NCBI RefSeq assembly: GCF_003605125.1
Contig: NZ_QPQT01000005.1
Coordinates: 204,009-268,008 of the forward strand
From: Shewanella algidipiscicola
Lineage (GTDB): Bacteria > Pseudomonadota > Gammaproteobacteria > Enterobacterales > Shewanellaceae
DNA: 64,000 bases
Direction: 5' to 3'
Shown: piece by piece, positions 40,633 through 51,275 of the stretch
How positions within the stretch are numbered: the stretch's first letter is position 1
Layout: every line of letters starts with the position of its first letter
Notes under the pieces: model-generated
What the model was told of the DNA's origin: nothing
What the model saw: only the letters and a program-made list of their open reading frames with translations
Databases searched by the model: none
Translations under genes and position numbers: made by a program

Positions 40633-41634
40633 ATGGAGCTCTTATGCCCTGCGGGGAACTTAGCCGCATTGAAAGTAGCACTCAATGCGGGTGCCGATGC
40701 GATTTATGTTGGCCTTAAAGATGATACCAATGCGCGCTCGTTTGCTGGCTTAAACTTTACCCCCAAGAAACTGGTGCAGGCGGTGCAATACACTCATCGC
40801 TTGGGAAAGAAGTTATTTTTGACCATCAATACGTTTCCTCAACCGGGGGAAGAACAGCGTTGGTATCAGGCTATCGATATCGCCGCCGATCTTGGCGTCG
40901 ATGCCTTAATTGTCGCCGATTTATCGCTACTCGATTACGCCCATAGCCGCTATCCTCACCTGCCACTGCATTTATCGGTGCAAGCCAGCGCCACCAATCT
41001 TGGCGCCTTAAGCCTCTATAAACGCGAGTTTAATATTGAGCGAGCCGTGTTACCACGAGTGTTATCGATGAAACAGGTACGCGACCTTGCTAAGGTGACG
41101 CCAGTAGATCTGGAGGTGTTTGCCTTTGGTAGCTTGTGCATCATGGCCGAAGGGCGTTGCCACCTTTCCTCCTATGTTACTGGACAATCGCCCAACACTG
41201 GTGGCTCCTGCTCACCTGCTAACGCGGTGCGCTGGCAAGAGGTTGGTGATCAACGCTTAACGCGCCTAAACGAAGTACTTATTGATAAGTCCAATATTAA
41301 CGAACAGATGGGCTACCCCGTGGTGTGTAAGGGGCGTTATATCACTGCAGAAAACAAGCAAGCGAGCCATCTCTTAGAATCGCCCACCAGCCTTAATACC
41401 CTCAGTTTATTGCCAGAGCTGGCAAAGGCGAACGTGGCCTCTCTTAAAATCGAGGGGCGCCAGCGCAGCCCTGCCTATGTTGAGCAAGTCACTCGTGTTT
41501 GGCGTCAGGCTATCGACACCTTTTTACATCATCCCGAGGCCTACACAACCCAAGCTGAGTGGGACAAGGCGTTAGCCAAGGTTTCCGAAGGTCAGGTTAC
41601 GACACTTGGAGCCTATGAGCGCACTTGGCAGTAG
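40633..41634 (+). CDS. ubiU: O2-independent ubiquinone hydroxylase subunit UbiU
   Basis: 333 residues from the ATG at 40633 (GAGG 6 bases upstream); 57 codons of open frame before it have no support. MELLCPAGNLAALKVALNAGADAIYVGL is the UbiU start. Cysteines fall at 169, 176, 193 and 232, the same numbers as the four 4Fe-4S ligands of E. coli UbiU. With UbiV it hydroxylates the ubiquinone ring without oxygen, using prephenate as oxygen donor. Followed by ubiV after 18 bases. Confidence 0.94.
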   Translation: MELLCPAGNLAALKVALNAGADAIYVGLKDDTNARSFAGLNFTPKKLVQAVQYTHRLGKKLFLTINTFPQPGEEQRWYQAIDIAADLGVDALIVADLSLLDYAHSRYPHLPLHLSVQASATNLGALSLYKREFNIERAVLPRVLSMKQVRDLAKVTPVDLEVFAFGSLCIMAEGRCHLSSYVTGQSPNTGGSCSPANAVRWQEVGDQRLTRLNEVLIDKSNINEQMGYPVVCKGRYITAENKQASHLLESPTSLNTLSLLPELAKANVASLKIEGRQRSPAYVEQVTRVWRQAIDTFLHHPEAYTTQAEWDKALAKVSEGQVTTLGAYERTWQ

Positions 41635-41652
41635 CCAATAACAGGAGAACAT

Positions 41653-42552
41653 ATGAACATATCTTTAGGCCCTATTCAATATTGCTGGTCAAAGGCGCAG
41701 GTCAGCGCATTTTACCAACAAGTTGCCAGTAGCGACATTGAACTGATCTATTTAGGTGAAACCGTCTGTAGCCGTCGCCGCCAACTGAAATTTAGCGACT
41801 ACCTTGAGCTAGCTCAGATCCTCAGGGCATCGGGTAAACAGGTGGTACTCTCTACCCTGGCGCTGATTGAAGCCCAATCGGAATTTACAGCCTTAAAGCA
41901 GCAAATCGATAACGGCGAGTTTATGGTTGAAGCCAACGATATGGGCGCCGTCGAGGTAGCGAAATCACTCGGACTACCTTTTATCTGCGGGCCAAGTATT
42001 AACAACTATAATGCGGCAAGTTTGCAGAAATTAGCCGCGTGGGGGATGCAACGATTTGTTATGCCACTGGAGCTATCGAAGCACTGGCTCGAACGAGTAT
42101 TAACCGACTTGGCCCCAAGGCAGATAGAGGTGGAAGTCTTTGGTCATGGCTACATGCCACTGGCACACTCGGCACGCTGTTTTACCGCGCGCCAACAGGG
42201 ATTAACTAAAGACAGCTGCCAAACCATCTGTATTGACTATCCGCAAGGTGTATTGGCGCAAACCCAAGAGTCCCAGCCACTGCTGCGACTTAATGGCATT
42301 CAAACTCAATCGGCCAGTTATATTGACTTAAGTGACCAACAACAGGAGATGGAGCGCCTAGGGGTCGACTATTTTAGGGTTTCCCCCAGTAGCTTGGCCT
42401 CGATTGACTTAGCGAATAACTTAACCAAAAGCTTAGCCAAAAACTTGGCCACCAAGGGGGACTCTGATGTGAGCCAAGATAACGGCAGTGAAACCAACTT
42501 AGCCTGTAATGGATACTGGTTTGGCCAAGCGGGATTTGAACAAGGGCGCTAG
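41653..42552 (+). CDS. ubiV: O2-independent ubiquinone hydroxylase subunit UbiV
   Basis: 299 residues, ATG with AGGAG 6 bases upstream. Cysteines at 39, 176, 189 and 193 match the C39-C180-C193-C197 cluster ligands of E. coli UbiV with a 4-residue offset after the first (SARCF ... SCQTIC). It is the second half of the UbiU-UbiV heterodimer. Near the C-terminus is a repeated Leu/Asn/Lys stretch (LANNLTKSLAKNLATK), a local peculiarity. Its last 4 bases overlap the end of the convergent DUF998 gene. Confidence 0.93.
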   Translation: MNISLGPIQYCWSKAQVSAFYQQVASSDIELIYLGETVCSRRRQLKFSDYLELAQILRASGKQVVLSTLALIEAQSEFTALKQQIDNGEFMVEANDMGAVEVAKSLGLPFICGPSINNYNAASLQKLAAWGMQRFVMPLELSKHWLERVLTDLAPRQIEVEVFGHGYMPLAHSARCFTARQQGLTKDSCQTICIDYPQGVLAQTQESQPLLRLNGIQTQSASYIDLSDQQQEMERLGVDYFRVSPSSLASIDLANNLTKSLAKNLATKGDSDVSQDNGSETNLACNGYWFGQAGFEQGR

Positions 42553-43253
42553 TCACGCATAGGGCGTTGTGTCCACACCAAGGCCGCACTCCAACCAAGA
42601 AACAGCAGTAACGCTAACCACTCAAGGATGGCGGGCCACCAAAATTCAGGGCGTGGCTCGATCATCATCATCCCATGGTAAAATGCTTGGCCACTATGAT
42701 TTAAACTACTATCTACTTGTGCTAGGAATACAAACAAGCCAAATACGGCGATACACAACAGGCTCAATACACTGCAACCTTGATAAGCAAAATGTTTAGG
42801 GGGATTTCCCGCCAATCTTGCGCCCTGCCATAAATAGCCTAAGTAACAACCGATACTCAACAGTGAGAAATAAAAGAAATATTCAATACCTAAGGTGTGT
42901 AAGTGATATACATTTATGGGAAATAACCCCGTGATAGCCAGAGAGAGCATGGCTAAAATCAGCAATAACAGACAAGGATACAGCAATGGACGGTCGCAAC
43001 GTTGCAGTGAAAATAAACAAAATAACACCAAACTCAAGCTACCAAAAAACAGCCCACCATTAAACACTACCGCTAATTGAGAATGGCCATATTGGCCCAG
43101 TTCACTTAATGAAAAATTAAAAAAACTAAAACCATTACCGTTAAAGTCATTAAATCCCAACGACGCCACAAATAAGCTAAGTACATGTAGAATAATGCCC
43201 AGCATGCCAAATCTAAATCCCAGTACTGATAGTTTTCGCTGTGATGAATTCAT
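42549..43253 (-). CDS. DUF998 family membrane protein
   Basis: 234 residues from the ATG at 43253. Six or seven transmembrane helices; FSFFNFSLSELGQYGHSQLAVVFNGGLFFGS and FPINVYHLHTLGIEYFFYF fit DUF998, whose members have no fixed function. It is convergent with ubiV, overlapping it by 4 bases. TTG six codons upstream is an alternative start. Confidence 0.75.
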   Translation of the reverse strand: MNSSQRKLSVLGFRFGMLGIILHVLSLFVASLGFNDFNGNGFSFFNFSLSELGQYGHSQLAVVFNGGLFFGSLSLVLFCLFSLQRCDRPLLYPCLLLLILAMLSLAITGLFPINVYHLHTLGIEYFFYFSLLSIGCYLGYLWQGARLAGNPPKHFAYQGCSVLSLLCIAVFGLFVFLAQVDSSLNHSGQAFYHGMMMIEPRPEFWWPAILEWLALLLFLGWSAALVWTQRPMRD

Positions 43254-43665
43254 AGTCTGTTGATAATGCAATGCTGTCGTCCTACTAGGTTATATGGAAT
43301 TGGAATTTTTTGCCGAGCTTTGATGCATATTTTTATTAACAATTTTAGCAACATTACCGCAACAACCATGACGACACTTTATAACCTTAACCGCCGCAAC
43401 AACACGAATAACCTTATAAAATCGAGGGTAAACGAATATACGTGACATCATCATCGAGTCAATATTTTTTATTAGAGCAAGATCAAAATCTTAGCATTTA
43501 CTTTACGCGCCACATCTCACTACAAATAGTTTTGTGAGACAGCTAACAAATTGGCGATATGCCTGTTAGAATGCCAATGAATTTTTTATTACGCCACCAA
43601 CCACTTAGCAGATAATCGACTAACAAAAAGACTGGAGGTGGCGACTTGATGAAGATCTCCCTTAC
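43254..43665. promoter_or_regulatory. Divergent control region between the DUF998 gene and the chemoreceptor
   Basis: 412 bp, AT-rich. An imperfect inverted repeat TCTCAC...GTGAGA (43515-43539, 25 bp) could be an operator. Otherwise nothing is recognised. Confidence 0.3.
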
Positions 43666-45219
43666 ATGACAACATCTAAACATCATCAGCCCTCGGCATC
43701 CACACGAGAGGTTAAGCTTAATGATAATGACGAGCTCATTTCGAGCACAGATCCCCGTGGAGTGATCACCTATGTTAATCAAGCCTTCATTAACATATCC
43801 GGCTACAGTGAATCTGAGTTACTGGGCCAGCATCACAACTTGGTTCGCCATCCCGATATGCCCGCGGCGGCATTTGCCGATCTTTGGCAAAAATTAAAAG
43901 CCGGTCAATCGTGGCGTGGAATGGTAAAAAATCGTTGTAAAGATGGTTCATTTTATTGGGTCGATGCCTTTGTATCACCTATGTATGAGCAAGGTAAACT
44001 CATTGGTTATCAGTCTGTACGAGTTAAACCCGATGCCAAAAAAATCAATAATGCTCAGACCTTATATCGACAAATAAACCAAGGTAAAACGATAAAAGAT
44101 CCACTGTCATTAATGCAAAAGCGCATCATATCAGCAGTCGTGACTACCCTAGGCCTCGCATTAGCCGGTTATATTTTAGGTTGGCAGACGATTTTAGTTG
44201 GATTGGCGCTAATCGGCTTGAATTTAATCATATTTTACGATGAGGCCTTTAGGATCCCTGCCCAGTTAATGGCAATGAAACAAGAGTATGACTCTGTCAG
44301 TCGCTTTGTCTATTGCGGTAAAGACTCCTCCTCCTTGCTTAAATTCCAGATATTAATGAAAGATGCCAAGATGCAAGGGGTATTGGGGAAAAACCAGGAC
44401 AGCGCCGATAAGATCACCGATATCACAAATCAACTGATTGTTGCAGTTAACCAAACCCACAGCGGTATCGATAAAGAACATCAAGAAATTGAGCAGATGG
44501 CCAGCGCCATGGAGGAGATGGGAGCAACACTCAATGAAGTGGTGAGTAATATCCAATCGACATCAAATCATATCGACGACACTTACCAAATTTGTCACGA
44601 TAACCGTAGCAAAATGCAGCAGAACAGCCAGGATATCGACTCGCTCACCCAGAACGTTACCCATGTGGCACAAAATACGCAACTGTTACACCAAGAAGCC
44701 CAACAGGTGGCCAATGCCATGGGTGAAATTGATGCTATCGCCGAACAAACCAATTTACTCGCACTCAATGCCGCCATTGAAGCCGCAAGAGCGGGCGAGC
44801 AGGGACGCGGCTTTGCTGTGGTGGCCGACGAAGTTAGGGCACTGTCGAGCCGCACTCAGGTATCCACCACCAGCATATCCCAAAGCGTCGACAAAATGTT
44901 TAAGATGCTCAGCGACTGGAGCGAAGAGATGCGCCAAAGCCAGCGCTTGGCAGAACACTGCGCCCAGCAAACTGAGTCCTCGGCGATAAAACTCGATGAG
45001 CTCTACACATCAATCAGCAGTATCCATGAATTTGCCCAGCACAATGCCGTCGCGGCTCAACAACAGATGCAAGTGGTACAAGAACTTAATCAAGGAATTA
45101 ACCAGATCACTCTGGCATCGAATAATAATTTAGATGCGTTAACCAGCGTTGAAGACTCAATTTCTGAACTAAAAATTAACGCGGATAAAGCCAAGAGCTT
45201 AAGACAAACCTTCGGGTAA
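43666..45219 (+). CDS. PAS-containing methyl-accepting chemotaxis protein (Aer-like)
   Basis: 517 residues. An N-terminal PAS domain (about 20-125) with [23 protein letters not shown] and [28 protein letters not shown] is the type found in Aer redox receptors. Two membrane helices lie near 155-192, with no periplasmic domain. The signalling tip [32 protein letters not shown] is intact. It should report energy or redox state to CheA/CheW; FAD binding is likely but not provable here. A terminator-like hairpin follows. Confidence 0.9.
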   Translation: MTTSKHHQPSASTREVKLNDNDELISSTDPRGVITYVNQAFINISGYSESELLGQHHNLVRHPDMPAAAFADLWQKLKAGQSWRGMVKNRCKDGSFYWVDAFVSPMYEQGKLIGYQSVRVKPDAKKINNAQTLYRQINQGKTIKDPLSLMQKRIISAVVTTLGLALAGYILGWQTILVGLALIGLNLIIFYDEAFRIPAQLMAMKQEYDSVSRFVYCGKDSSSLLKFQILMKDAKMQGVLGKNQDSADKITDITNQLIVAVNQTHSGIDKEHQEIEQMASAMEEMGATLNEVVSNIQSTSNHIDDTYQICHDNRSKMQQNSQDIDSLTQNVTHVAQNTQLLHQEAQQVANAMGEIDAIAEQTNLLALNAAIEAARAGEQGRGFAVVADEVRALSSRTQVSTTSISQSVDKMFKMLSDWSEEMRQSQRLAEHCAQQTESSAIKLDELYTSISSIHEFAQHNAVAAQQQMQVVQELNQGINQITLASNNNLDALTSVEDSISELKINADKAKSLRQTFG

Positions 45220-45298
45220 CCTAAGGTCGACAATGGACATGCGCTTGTGTACTGGCATCTGGTTTGATGCATTACAAATGTCAATAACAAGCAAATCT

Positions 45299-45337
45299 AG
45301 ATTGAGCCGCAGGCCCTGCCACGGCTCAATCTATTTG
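45299..45337 (+). terminator. Possible terminator after the chemoreceptor gene
   Basis: Perfect 11-bp stem AGATTGAGCCG / CGGCTCAATCT with a 12-base loop; only a short T-rich tail. Confidence 0.5.
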
Positions 45338-45859
45338 GCCTATGCCACTGTTCTTCGCCACATGCCTCTCCCCTAATCTACCACTTAACTCGATACTGAC
45401 CCCAGATCTCCCCAATGCTGCAATCAGGCCATATATGCCCGCTGCTAATCGTCCGCTAAAAGCGGCAGACTGATTGACTCGCTCAGCCTCAGATTATTGG
45501 GGAAACCAGATCCAGCACAAGCCTGCATTTCTCCCACACGCTAACACTAGGCGCGAATTACAACACTTTTCGTGGCACAAGCGATATAAAACCAAGCGAT
45601 AACATCACCTTAATCATTATTTAACCAAAAAGTACATGGTGCAAATACGACTTTTTTGAGTACAATATAAATAGTCATAAAGTGCAAATAACTATGCTAC
45701 TGCAGTTAGTCACAAGATTGCGCATTAAATGGTTTTACATCACTGGACTTAGGCGGTAATCTCCGTCGATTAGATGAATGGATATTCATTATAAATTACA
45801 TTATGGATTCAATATTTAATTCTTGCCGTTGTACAGACAGCGTAATTTAAGGCAAAAAA
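45338..45859. other. Intergenic region before the YjiH-like gene
   Basis: 520 bp with no gene-like frame. The last 250 bases are AT-rich and should contain the promoter of the downstream gene; no operator or riboswitch is recognised. Confidence 0.4.
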
Positions 45860-47215
45860 GTGGCTAAAAAACAAAAAACTAACATAAAAACGTTACTTAC
45901 ATTTCTCATCCCTTCGCTGATCGGCTTGTTACTGTTTATGACACCGATTAGCTATCAAGATGCGATCACCATTCCTATCGCTATCGTATCAAAAGGATTA
46001 CAAAGCTTATTGGGCGATGCGCTAACTGGCATAGTGACCTTTATCGTGGTCATTACCGCTATCGCGACGCTCATCTGCAAATTGCTCAAACCTAATGTTT
46101 TAAAACAGCATCACTTTATCAATGCATTACTTAACGTAAACCCTATGTGGGCTATCGTTCGCATCATTGGTGCAGTCTTCATTGTATTGACCTACATGGG
46201 CATAGGTCCTGAAGCTATCCGCTCAGGGAATACGGGCGCCTTAGTACTGAATGACCTGCTACCCGTATTATTTTGCGTATTTATTTTTGCCGGCATGTTA
46301 TTGCCTTTACTACTTAACTTCGGCTTACTGGAGCTATTTGGCACCTTATTAACCAAAATTATGCGCCCCGTATTTAACTTGCCAGGTCGCAGCGCCATTG
46401 ATTGTATGGCCTCTTGGCTTGGCGATGGCAGTGTCGGCATTTTAATGACCAGTAAACAATATGAAGCCCGCCTTTATACTCAACGCGAAGCGGCTGTGAT
46501 CGGCACCACCTTCTCGGCGGTTTCAATCACCTTCTCTTTAGTGGTAATTTCGCAAGTAAAATTAGAGCATCTGTTTGCACCATTTTACTTAACCGTATGT
46601 TTGGCTGGTATTGTAGCGGCGGTTATCGTGCCTAAATTACCACCACTGAGTTGGAAAAAAGATCACTATATTGACGATACACCACGTCATCCTGACGATG
46701 AAGTCGTGCCACACGGTAAGGGCGTTTTCGCTTGGAGTTTTGAGCAAGCGATGGCTAAAGCGGCACATGCGCAAGGCGTATCGCACACCCTAAAAGATGG
46801 CCTAAAAAATGTCATCGATATGGTGTTTGGCGTGCTCCCTGTTGTCATGGCTATCGGGACCATAGCATTGATGATCGCCGAATATACACCGCTGTTCGAC
46901 TACCTTGGCATGCCATTTATCCCACTGCTAGAGTTACTGCAAATTCCAGACGCAGGCGAGGCGTCTAAAACCATTATGGTTGGCTTTGCGGATATGTTTA
47001 TCCCCTCGATTTTAGCCAGTTCAATCGAATCTGACATGACACGTTTTATTATCGCCGCCCTGTCGGTCACCCAGCTTATCTATATGAGTGAAGTGGGTGC
47101 CTTGTTGATAGGCAGTAAGATCCCGGTCAACATTGTCGAGTTGTTTGTGGTGTTTATTTTAAGAACACTGGTTACCCTACCTGTTATTGCCGGTGTTGCA
47201 CATCTTATCTTCTAA
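45860..47215 (+). CDS. YjiH family nucleoside-recognition membrane protein
   Basis: 451 residues, about ten transmembrane helices. Two gate (nucleoside recognition) regions are visible: RSAIDCMASWLGDGSVGILMTSKQYE and FADMFIPSILASSIESDMTRFIIAALSVTQLIYMSEVGALL. The start is GTG with AAGG about 9 bases upstream. E. coli YjiH has this layout; the family is probably a transporter, substrate unknown. The nearby NCS2 purine permease gives a weak hint of a nucleobase or nucleoside theme. Confidence 0.82.
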   Translation: MAKKQKTNIKTLLTFLIPSLIGLLLFMTPISYQDAITIPIAIVSKGLQSLLGDALTGIVTFIVVITAIATLICKLLKPNVLKQHHFINALLNVNPMWAIVRIIGAVFIVLTYMGIGPEAIRSGNTGALVLNDLLPVLFCVFIFAGMLLPLLLNFGLLELFGTLLTKIMRPVFNLPGRSAIDCMASWLGDGSVGILMTSKQYEARLYTQREAAVIGTTFSAVSITFSLVVISQVKLEHLFAPFYLTVCLAGIVAAVIVPKLPPLSWKKDHYIDDTPRHPDDEVVPHGKGVFAWSFEQAMAKAAHAQGVSHTLKDGLKNVIDMVFGVLPVVMAIGTIALMIAEYTPLFDYLGMPFIPLLELLQIPDAGEASKTIMVGFADMFIPSILASSIESDMTRFIIAALSVTQLIYMSEVGALLIGSKIPVNIVELFVVFILRTLVTLPVIAGVAHLIF

Positions 47216-47487
47216 GGCATTCGACACATAAAGACCTAACATCAGCCTAGGACCGCCTGGGCTGATTTATCCCCCGCTCAATAACACAGCTGCAATCGTG
47301 GCCCTTCATCCAAAGCCATACCACCATATAGCCCAGTAGTCATTGCCCTACCGTCATCGTTAAAAATACCGCGCGATGGTTAGGGCCTGTTCTCAATGAT
47401 GAGCTCATCAATAGCCTAAGCAAACATGTTGATTTGTTGAAATGTTAATTGTCTGTTATAAATAGCGTAAACATAAGGAAATAGACT

Positions 47488-47892
47488 ATGAGCGTCACTG
47501 TTGCCGACATTATGAGCACCCGAGTCGTCACTATCGACATGGATGATCGACTCACCATAGTCAAAGAGATTTTTGACAGTGCGCCGTTTCACCATCTCTT
47601 GGTGGTTGAAAACGATAAGCTGCAAGGGGTGTTATCTGAGCGAGATTACCTGCGCACATTGAGCCCGCATATTGGCGCGATCAACGAAACCGAGCGCGAT
47701 GTTGAAACGTTGCAGCGCCGAGCTCATCAGGTCATGACACGCAACCCCATCACTACCTCCCCCGAGTGCTCCTTACATGCGGCTTCTCGGTTATTGCTGC
47801 TGCACAATATTGGCTCACTGCCGGTGTTAGCACAGGGTCAGATTGTCGGTATTGTCACCTGGAAAGATCTACTACGCGCTTACAGCCAATAA
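47488..47892 (+). CDS. Tandem CBS domain protein
   Basis: 134 residues made of two CBS motifs: VADIMSTRVVTIDMDDRLTIVKEIFDSAPFHHLLVVENDKLQGVLSERDYL and HQVMTRNPITTSPECSLHAASRLLLLHNIGSLPVLAQGQIVGIVTWKDLL (each quoted in part). Such stand-alone pairs bind adenosine nucleotides and regulate partner proteins; the partner is unknown. AAGGAAATAG lies before the ATG. Followed by its own terminator. Confidence 0.88.
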   Translation: MSVTVADIMSTRVVTIDMDDRLTIVKEIFDSAPFHHLLVVENDKLQGVLSERDYLRTLSPHIGAINETERDVETLQRRAHQVMTRNPITTSPECSLHAASRLLLLHNIGSLPVLAQGQIVGIVTWKDLLRAYSQ

Positions 47893-47920
47893 AAAAGACG
47901 AAAGGATATTTCGTCTTTTT
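47892..47920. terminator. Terminator between the CBS gene and the NCS2 permease gene
   Basis: AAAAAGACGAAA / ATTTCGTCTTTTT hairpin; usable from both strands. Confidence 0.85.
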
Positions 47921-47998
47921 GAGTGACATCTTTTTTATGTACTGAGGGGACACCCAGCTACATCTGCATGTTTGACAGATTTTGGTATCTACAAAGGT

Positions 47999-49357
47999 TT
48001 AAATCGCCCAGCCACCGAGATAGAAAACCACTAAACCGATAGTGATCGCTAACACACCCGGTTTGATGGCACGCCATTCGCCGCTGCACAATCTGCCAAT
48101 CACTAACGTGACAAAGCCCAGCATGATCCCAGTAACAATGTTACAACTTAAAATGATAAATACCGCACAGGTTAACCCAGCCATGGCATCGACTTTATCG
48201 TCAAAATTAAGCTTGGTCACATTGCTCAACATCAACAATCCCACATACATCAATGCAGGTGCAGTGGCGTAGGCTGGCACTAAATAACTTAGCGGCGCCA
48301 GGAACATCATCAGTAAGAAGAGTACACCAACAATGGTCGCTGTCAGGCCAGTTTTACCACCTGCGGCGGTTCCTGCGGCCGATTCAATATACACTGCAGC
48401 AGGCGCGCCGCCCACTGCACCGGCAAAGATACTGCTTACCGAGTCAGAGGTCAGCGCCTTACCGCCACCGACAATATTATCGTCTTTATCGAGTAATTCG
48501 GCTTGCCCCGCCACCGCACGGATAGTCCCAGTGGCATCAAAAATGGCCGTCATCACTAACGCCAACACAATAGGTAACACGACTGGATTTAACGCCCCCA
48601 TAATATCGAGCTGACCAATTAATGATTTGTCAGACATCAGATCAGGTAAGGCAAACAAGCCTTGATAGGTCACCGAAGGGTCAAACAAGAGACCAAATAC
48701 CGACAGGGCGATAATCACCAACAAAATTCCACCGGGCACACCGCGGCGCTCAAGGCCGATGGTGGCCGCCAAGCCGATAATGGTGGCAAGCACAGGTAAG
48801 CTATGAATATCGCCTAACTTCACCGGTAAACCCGCATCGTTGGCGACAATAAGCTGGACACTGTTGGTGGCAATAAGCAGGAGGAATAAGCCGATACCAA
48901 TACCCGTACCGTGAGCAATGCCTTTAGGCAGGTTGGTGAGTACCCACTGACGAACCCCAGTCACACTCACTAGCGTAAACACTATCCCCATTAAAAAGAT
49001 GGCGCCTAACGTAACCGGAATCGAGATCCCTTGGCCCAACACCATGCTAAACGCGGTGAAGGCGGTCAACGAGATAGCGCAGCCAATCGCCATCGGCAGG
49101 TTAGCCCACAGCCCCATTAACAATGAGCCAAATGCAGCGATTAAACAGGTCGCAACAAAGACCGCGCCGGCATCAAAGCCTGCGCTGCCGAGCATATTAG
49201 GCACCACAATGACCGAGTAAACCATGGCCAAGAAGGTGGTAAATCCGGCTATCACTTCTTGCTTTACGTTACTGCCACGGGCAGAAATAGCAAAAAAACG
49301 ATCTAACATCGAACCTGTAGGTACAGCAGGGGTATCGAGAGCCTGTTCAGACTTCAT
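47999..49357 (-). CDS. NCS2 family purine permease (AzgA type)
   Basis: 452 residues with 12-14 membrane helices. [29 protein letters not shown] is the AzgA-type start; later [34 protein letters not shown] and [24 protein letters not shown] are the substrate and ion motifs of this branch (E. coli AdeP, GhxP, GhxQ). It imports adenine, guanine or hypoxanthine with protons; which base cannot be told. The upstream leader is long (see 49358-49739). Confidence 0.88.
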   Translation of the reverse strand: MKSEQALDTPAVPTGSMLDRFFAISARGSNVKQEVIAGFTTFLAMVYSVIVVPNMLGSAGFDAGAVFVATCLIAAFGSLLMGLWANLPMAIGCAISLTAFTAFSMVLGQGISIPVTLGAIFLMGIVFTLVSVTGVRQWVLTNLPKGIAHGTGIGIGLFLLLIATNSVQLIVANDAGLPVKLGDIHSLPVLATIIGLAATIGLERRGVPGGILLVIIALSVFGLLFDPSVTYQGLFALPDLMSDKSLIGQLDIMGALNPVVLPIVLALVMTAIFDATGTIRAVAGQAELLDKDDNIVGGGKALTSDSVSSIFAGAVGGAPAAVYIESAAGTAAGGKTGLTATIVGVLFLLMMFLAPLSYLVPAYATAPALMYVGLLMLSNVTKLNFDDKVDAMAGLTCAVFIILSCNIVTGIMLGFVTLVIGRLCSGEWRAIKPGVLAITIGLVVFYLGGWAI

Positions 49358-49739
49358 AATTATTTACCTTTATTGTTCTCTTAGTTTTACAAGGTTATGG
49401 CAGTGAGGATCCCGCTCAACACTATCGGGTTAGAGAACCACCGAGTACTTGTGACGTACCTTACGTGCGCTGCAGGCTTACACATTGAATGCAAAGCCAA
49501 GAGGTGCTCGGTTAACCGAACGCTCACATAACCTAGGTTGGCGCGAATTTTACAGGAAAGCTGACGCGATAAACTAGCGTAAATTAACAAATCATGAGAT
49601 CTTTTTATTTTCGGCTAATTGCCCCACCCACGGCGGAATTAGCAGGATATTAAGCACACGTCGCACCTGCGATGACACTCGTTCAATACGTGGATGACTC
49701 ATTTTAAATCATAACCTTATACTTGATTACACCTAACTC
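49358..49739 (-). promoter_or_regulatory. Leader and promoter region of the purine permease gene
   Basis: 380 bp. On the minus strand it contains the self-complementary CGGTTAACCG and ACCTAGGT and several GC-rich stem candidates. No known purine riboswitch core or PurR box was recognised. Confidence 0.3.
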
Positions 49740-49798
49740 TTCATATCAGCAGAATTGATTTTCATATTTTTTCATAAGTTGTCGATATTCGTTCATCC
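49740..49798 (+). promoter_or_regulatory. Four TorR-type boxes upstream of torECAD
   Basis: TTCATA-like direct repeats: TTCATAT (49740), TTCATAT (49761), TTCATAA (49771) and TTCATCC (49792). Spacings of 21, 10 and 21 bases place all four on one face of the helix. E. coli tor boxes share the core TTCATA (CTGTTCATAT) in direct repeats. A TAATAT -10-like hexamer follows at 49829-49834. torR/torS/torT are not in the window. Confidence 0.7.
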
Positions 49799-49873
49799 TA
49801 GGTGTGACAGCCATTAACAACCCTCCTCTAATATTGTAGCCATAGACAAAGATCACCACTAAGAGAGCAGATC

Positions 49874-50044
49874 ATGGCAGAACAAGATTTAGCGACTAAA
49901 CCCAGTCAGGTGAAATCCAAAGAGCTTAAGGCGCTGGGCTTCATCATTTTTTTACTGTTTCCCATTTTAACGATTAGCGGCATAGGGGCTTATGGCTTTG
50001 TCATTTGGATGATCCAAGCGTTTGGCGGCATCGTCTCTCACTAA
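49874..50044 (+). CDS. torE: Small membrane protein TorE
   Basis: 56 residues: a charged N-terminus (MAEQDLATKPSQVKSKELK) and one membrane helix (LGFIIFLLFPILTISGIGAY). It opens the operon torE-torC-torA-torD seen in Shewanella. Small single-helix proteins of this type (NapE/TorE family) sit with periplasmic reductase systems; their role is not settled. torC begins 39 bases later. Confidence 0.88.
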   Translation: MAEQDLATKPSQVKSKELKALGFIIFLLFPILTISGIGAYGFVIWMIQAFGGIVSH

Positions 50045-50083
50045 GTTAAATAATTACCTGATCTATTTTTTAAGGATGCTGTT

Positions 50084-51262
50084 ATGAAGTGGTTTATTAC
50101 TATCTGGCGCACGCTCAACAAGCCCGCCAAGTACCTCACCTTAGGTACCATCAGTTTGTCTGCCTTTCTCATGGGCATTATTTTCTGGGGTGGTTTTAAT
50201 ACCGCACTGGAAATGACCAATACCGAAGCGTTTTGCATTAGCTGTCACAGCATGGAAAGCAAGCCATACCAAGAGCTACAACAAACGGTGCATTGGTCAA
50301 ATCACTCTGGGGTGCGAGCCACCTGCCCTGACTGCCATGTGCCACACAACTGGACGCGTAAAATTGCCCGTAAGATGGAAGCCTCTCACGATGTCTGGGG
50401 CTGGTTGCTACAAACGGTCAACACAGATGAAAAATTTGAAGCTAAACGGCTTGAAATGGCTAGCCGCGAATGGAAACGATTCGATCGCGACGACTCGTTA
50501 GCCTGTAAAAATTGCCACGACTATGCCTCAATGAAATGGGAAAGCATGTCAAAACTGGCGCAAAAACAGATGAAACGCGCCGCTGAAATCGATCAAAGCT
50601 GTGTTGATTGCCATAAAGGTATTGCTCACAAACTGCCTGATATGGGTACCTCTCGCGCACCTGAACTCATCGCTCAAGTGGGTTCTGGCGAGAGCAGCCT
50701 ACAAGTGGGTGGCACCTATTTCACCGCGCTCACCAAACCGCTCTACTTTAATGACACCACAGATGTCGAAGCCGGCACGCTCAACATCGCCACTAAAGTG
50801 ACGGTACTCGAAACCCAAGGCGACCGCGTTAAAGTCGGCATCGATGGCTGGCGTAAAAAAGTGGGTGCTGGCCGGGTGATCTACTACGATTTTGGTCTCA
50901 ATATCTTGTCGGCACAACTGTCAAAAGAAGCTGCCCTGGAAGAGGGGGTCATGGAAATTTTCGAGCAGAAAGAAGATCCAATGACCGGTCTACAGTGGCA
51001 ACGAGTCGAGGCCAAGATTTGGACCGAGAAAGATTTCCTCGTCAAAGATTTACAACCCCTATGGGACTATGCACGTGAGACTTATTCCACCAGTTGTAGC
51101 GTCTGTCATACCCAACCTAGCGAAGCACATTTCGACGCCAACACTTGGCCCGGCATGTTCCAAGGCATGATAGCGTTCGTCAACATGGACCAAGACACTC
51201 AAGCGTTAGTGCAAAAATACTTGCAAGAACATTCATCTACTTTCGATAAGTCGGCGCACTAA
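50084..51262 (+). CDS. torC: Pentahaem c-type cytochrome TorC
   Basis: 392 residues. An N-terminal membrane anchor (about 18-40) of the NapC/NirT type, then five CxxCH haem sites at residues 51, 81, 141, 173 and 338. The first four belong to the NapC-like domain that takes electrons from menaquinol; the fifth lies in the C-terminal domain that passes them to TorA. Located on the periplasmic face of the inner membrane. AAGGAT lies before the ATG; torA follows after 13 bases. Confidence 0.95.
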   Translation: MKWFITIWRTLNKPAKYLTLGTISLSAFLMGIIFWGGFNTALEMTNTEAFCISCHSMESKPYQELQQTVHWSNHSGVRATCPDCHVPHNWTRKIARKMEASHDVWGWLLQTVNTDEKFEAKRLEMASREWKRFDRDDSLACKNCHDYASMKWESMSKLAQKQMKRAAEIDQSCVDCHKGIAHKLPDMGTSRAPELIAQVGSGESSLQVGGTYFTALTKPLYFNDTTDVEAGTLNIATKVTVLETQGDRVKVGIDGWRKKVGAGRVIYYDFGLNILSAQLSKEAALEEGVMEIFEQKEDPMTGLQWQRVEAKIWTEKDFLVKDLQPLWDYARETYSTSCSVCHTQPSEAHFDANTWPGMFQGMIAFVNMDQDTQALVQKYLQEHSSTFDKSAH

Positions 51263-51275
51263 AAAGGATATCAAC

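Noticed and set aside
47383..47391. GGGCCTGTT at 47383 as a second MITE end
   Set aside because: Nine bases only, with no inverted partner nearby.
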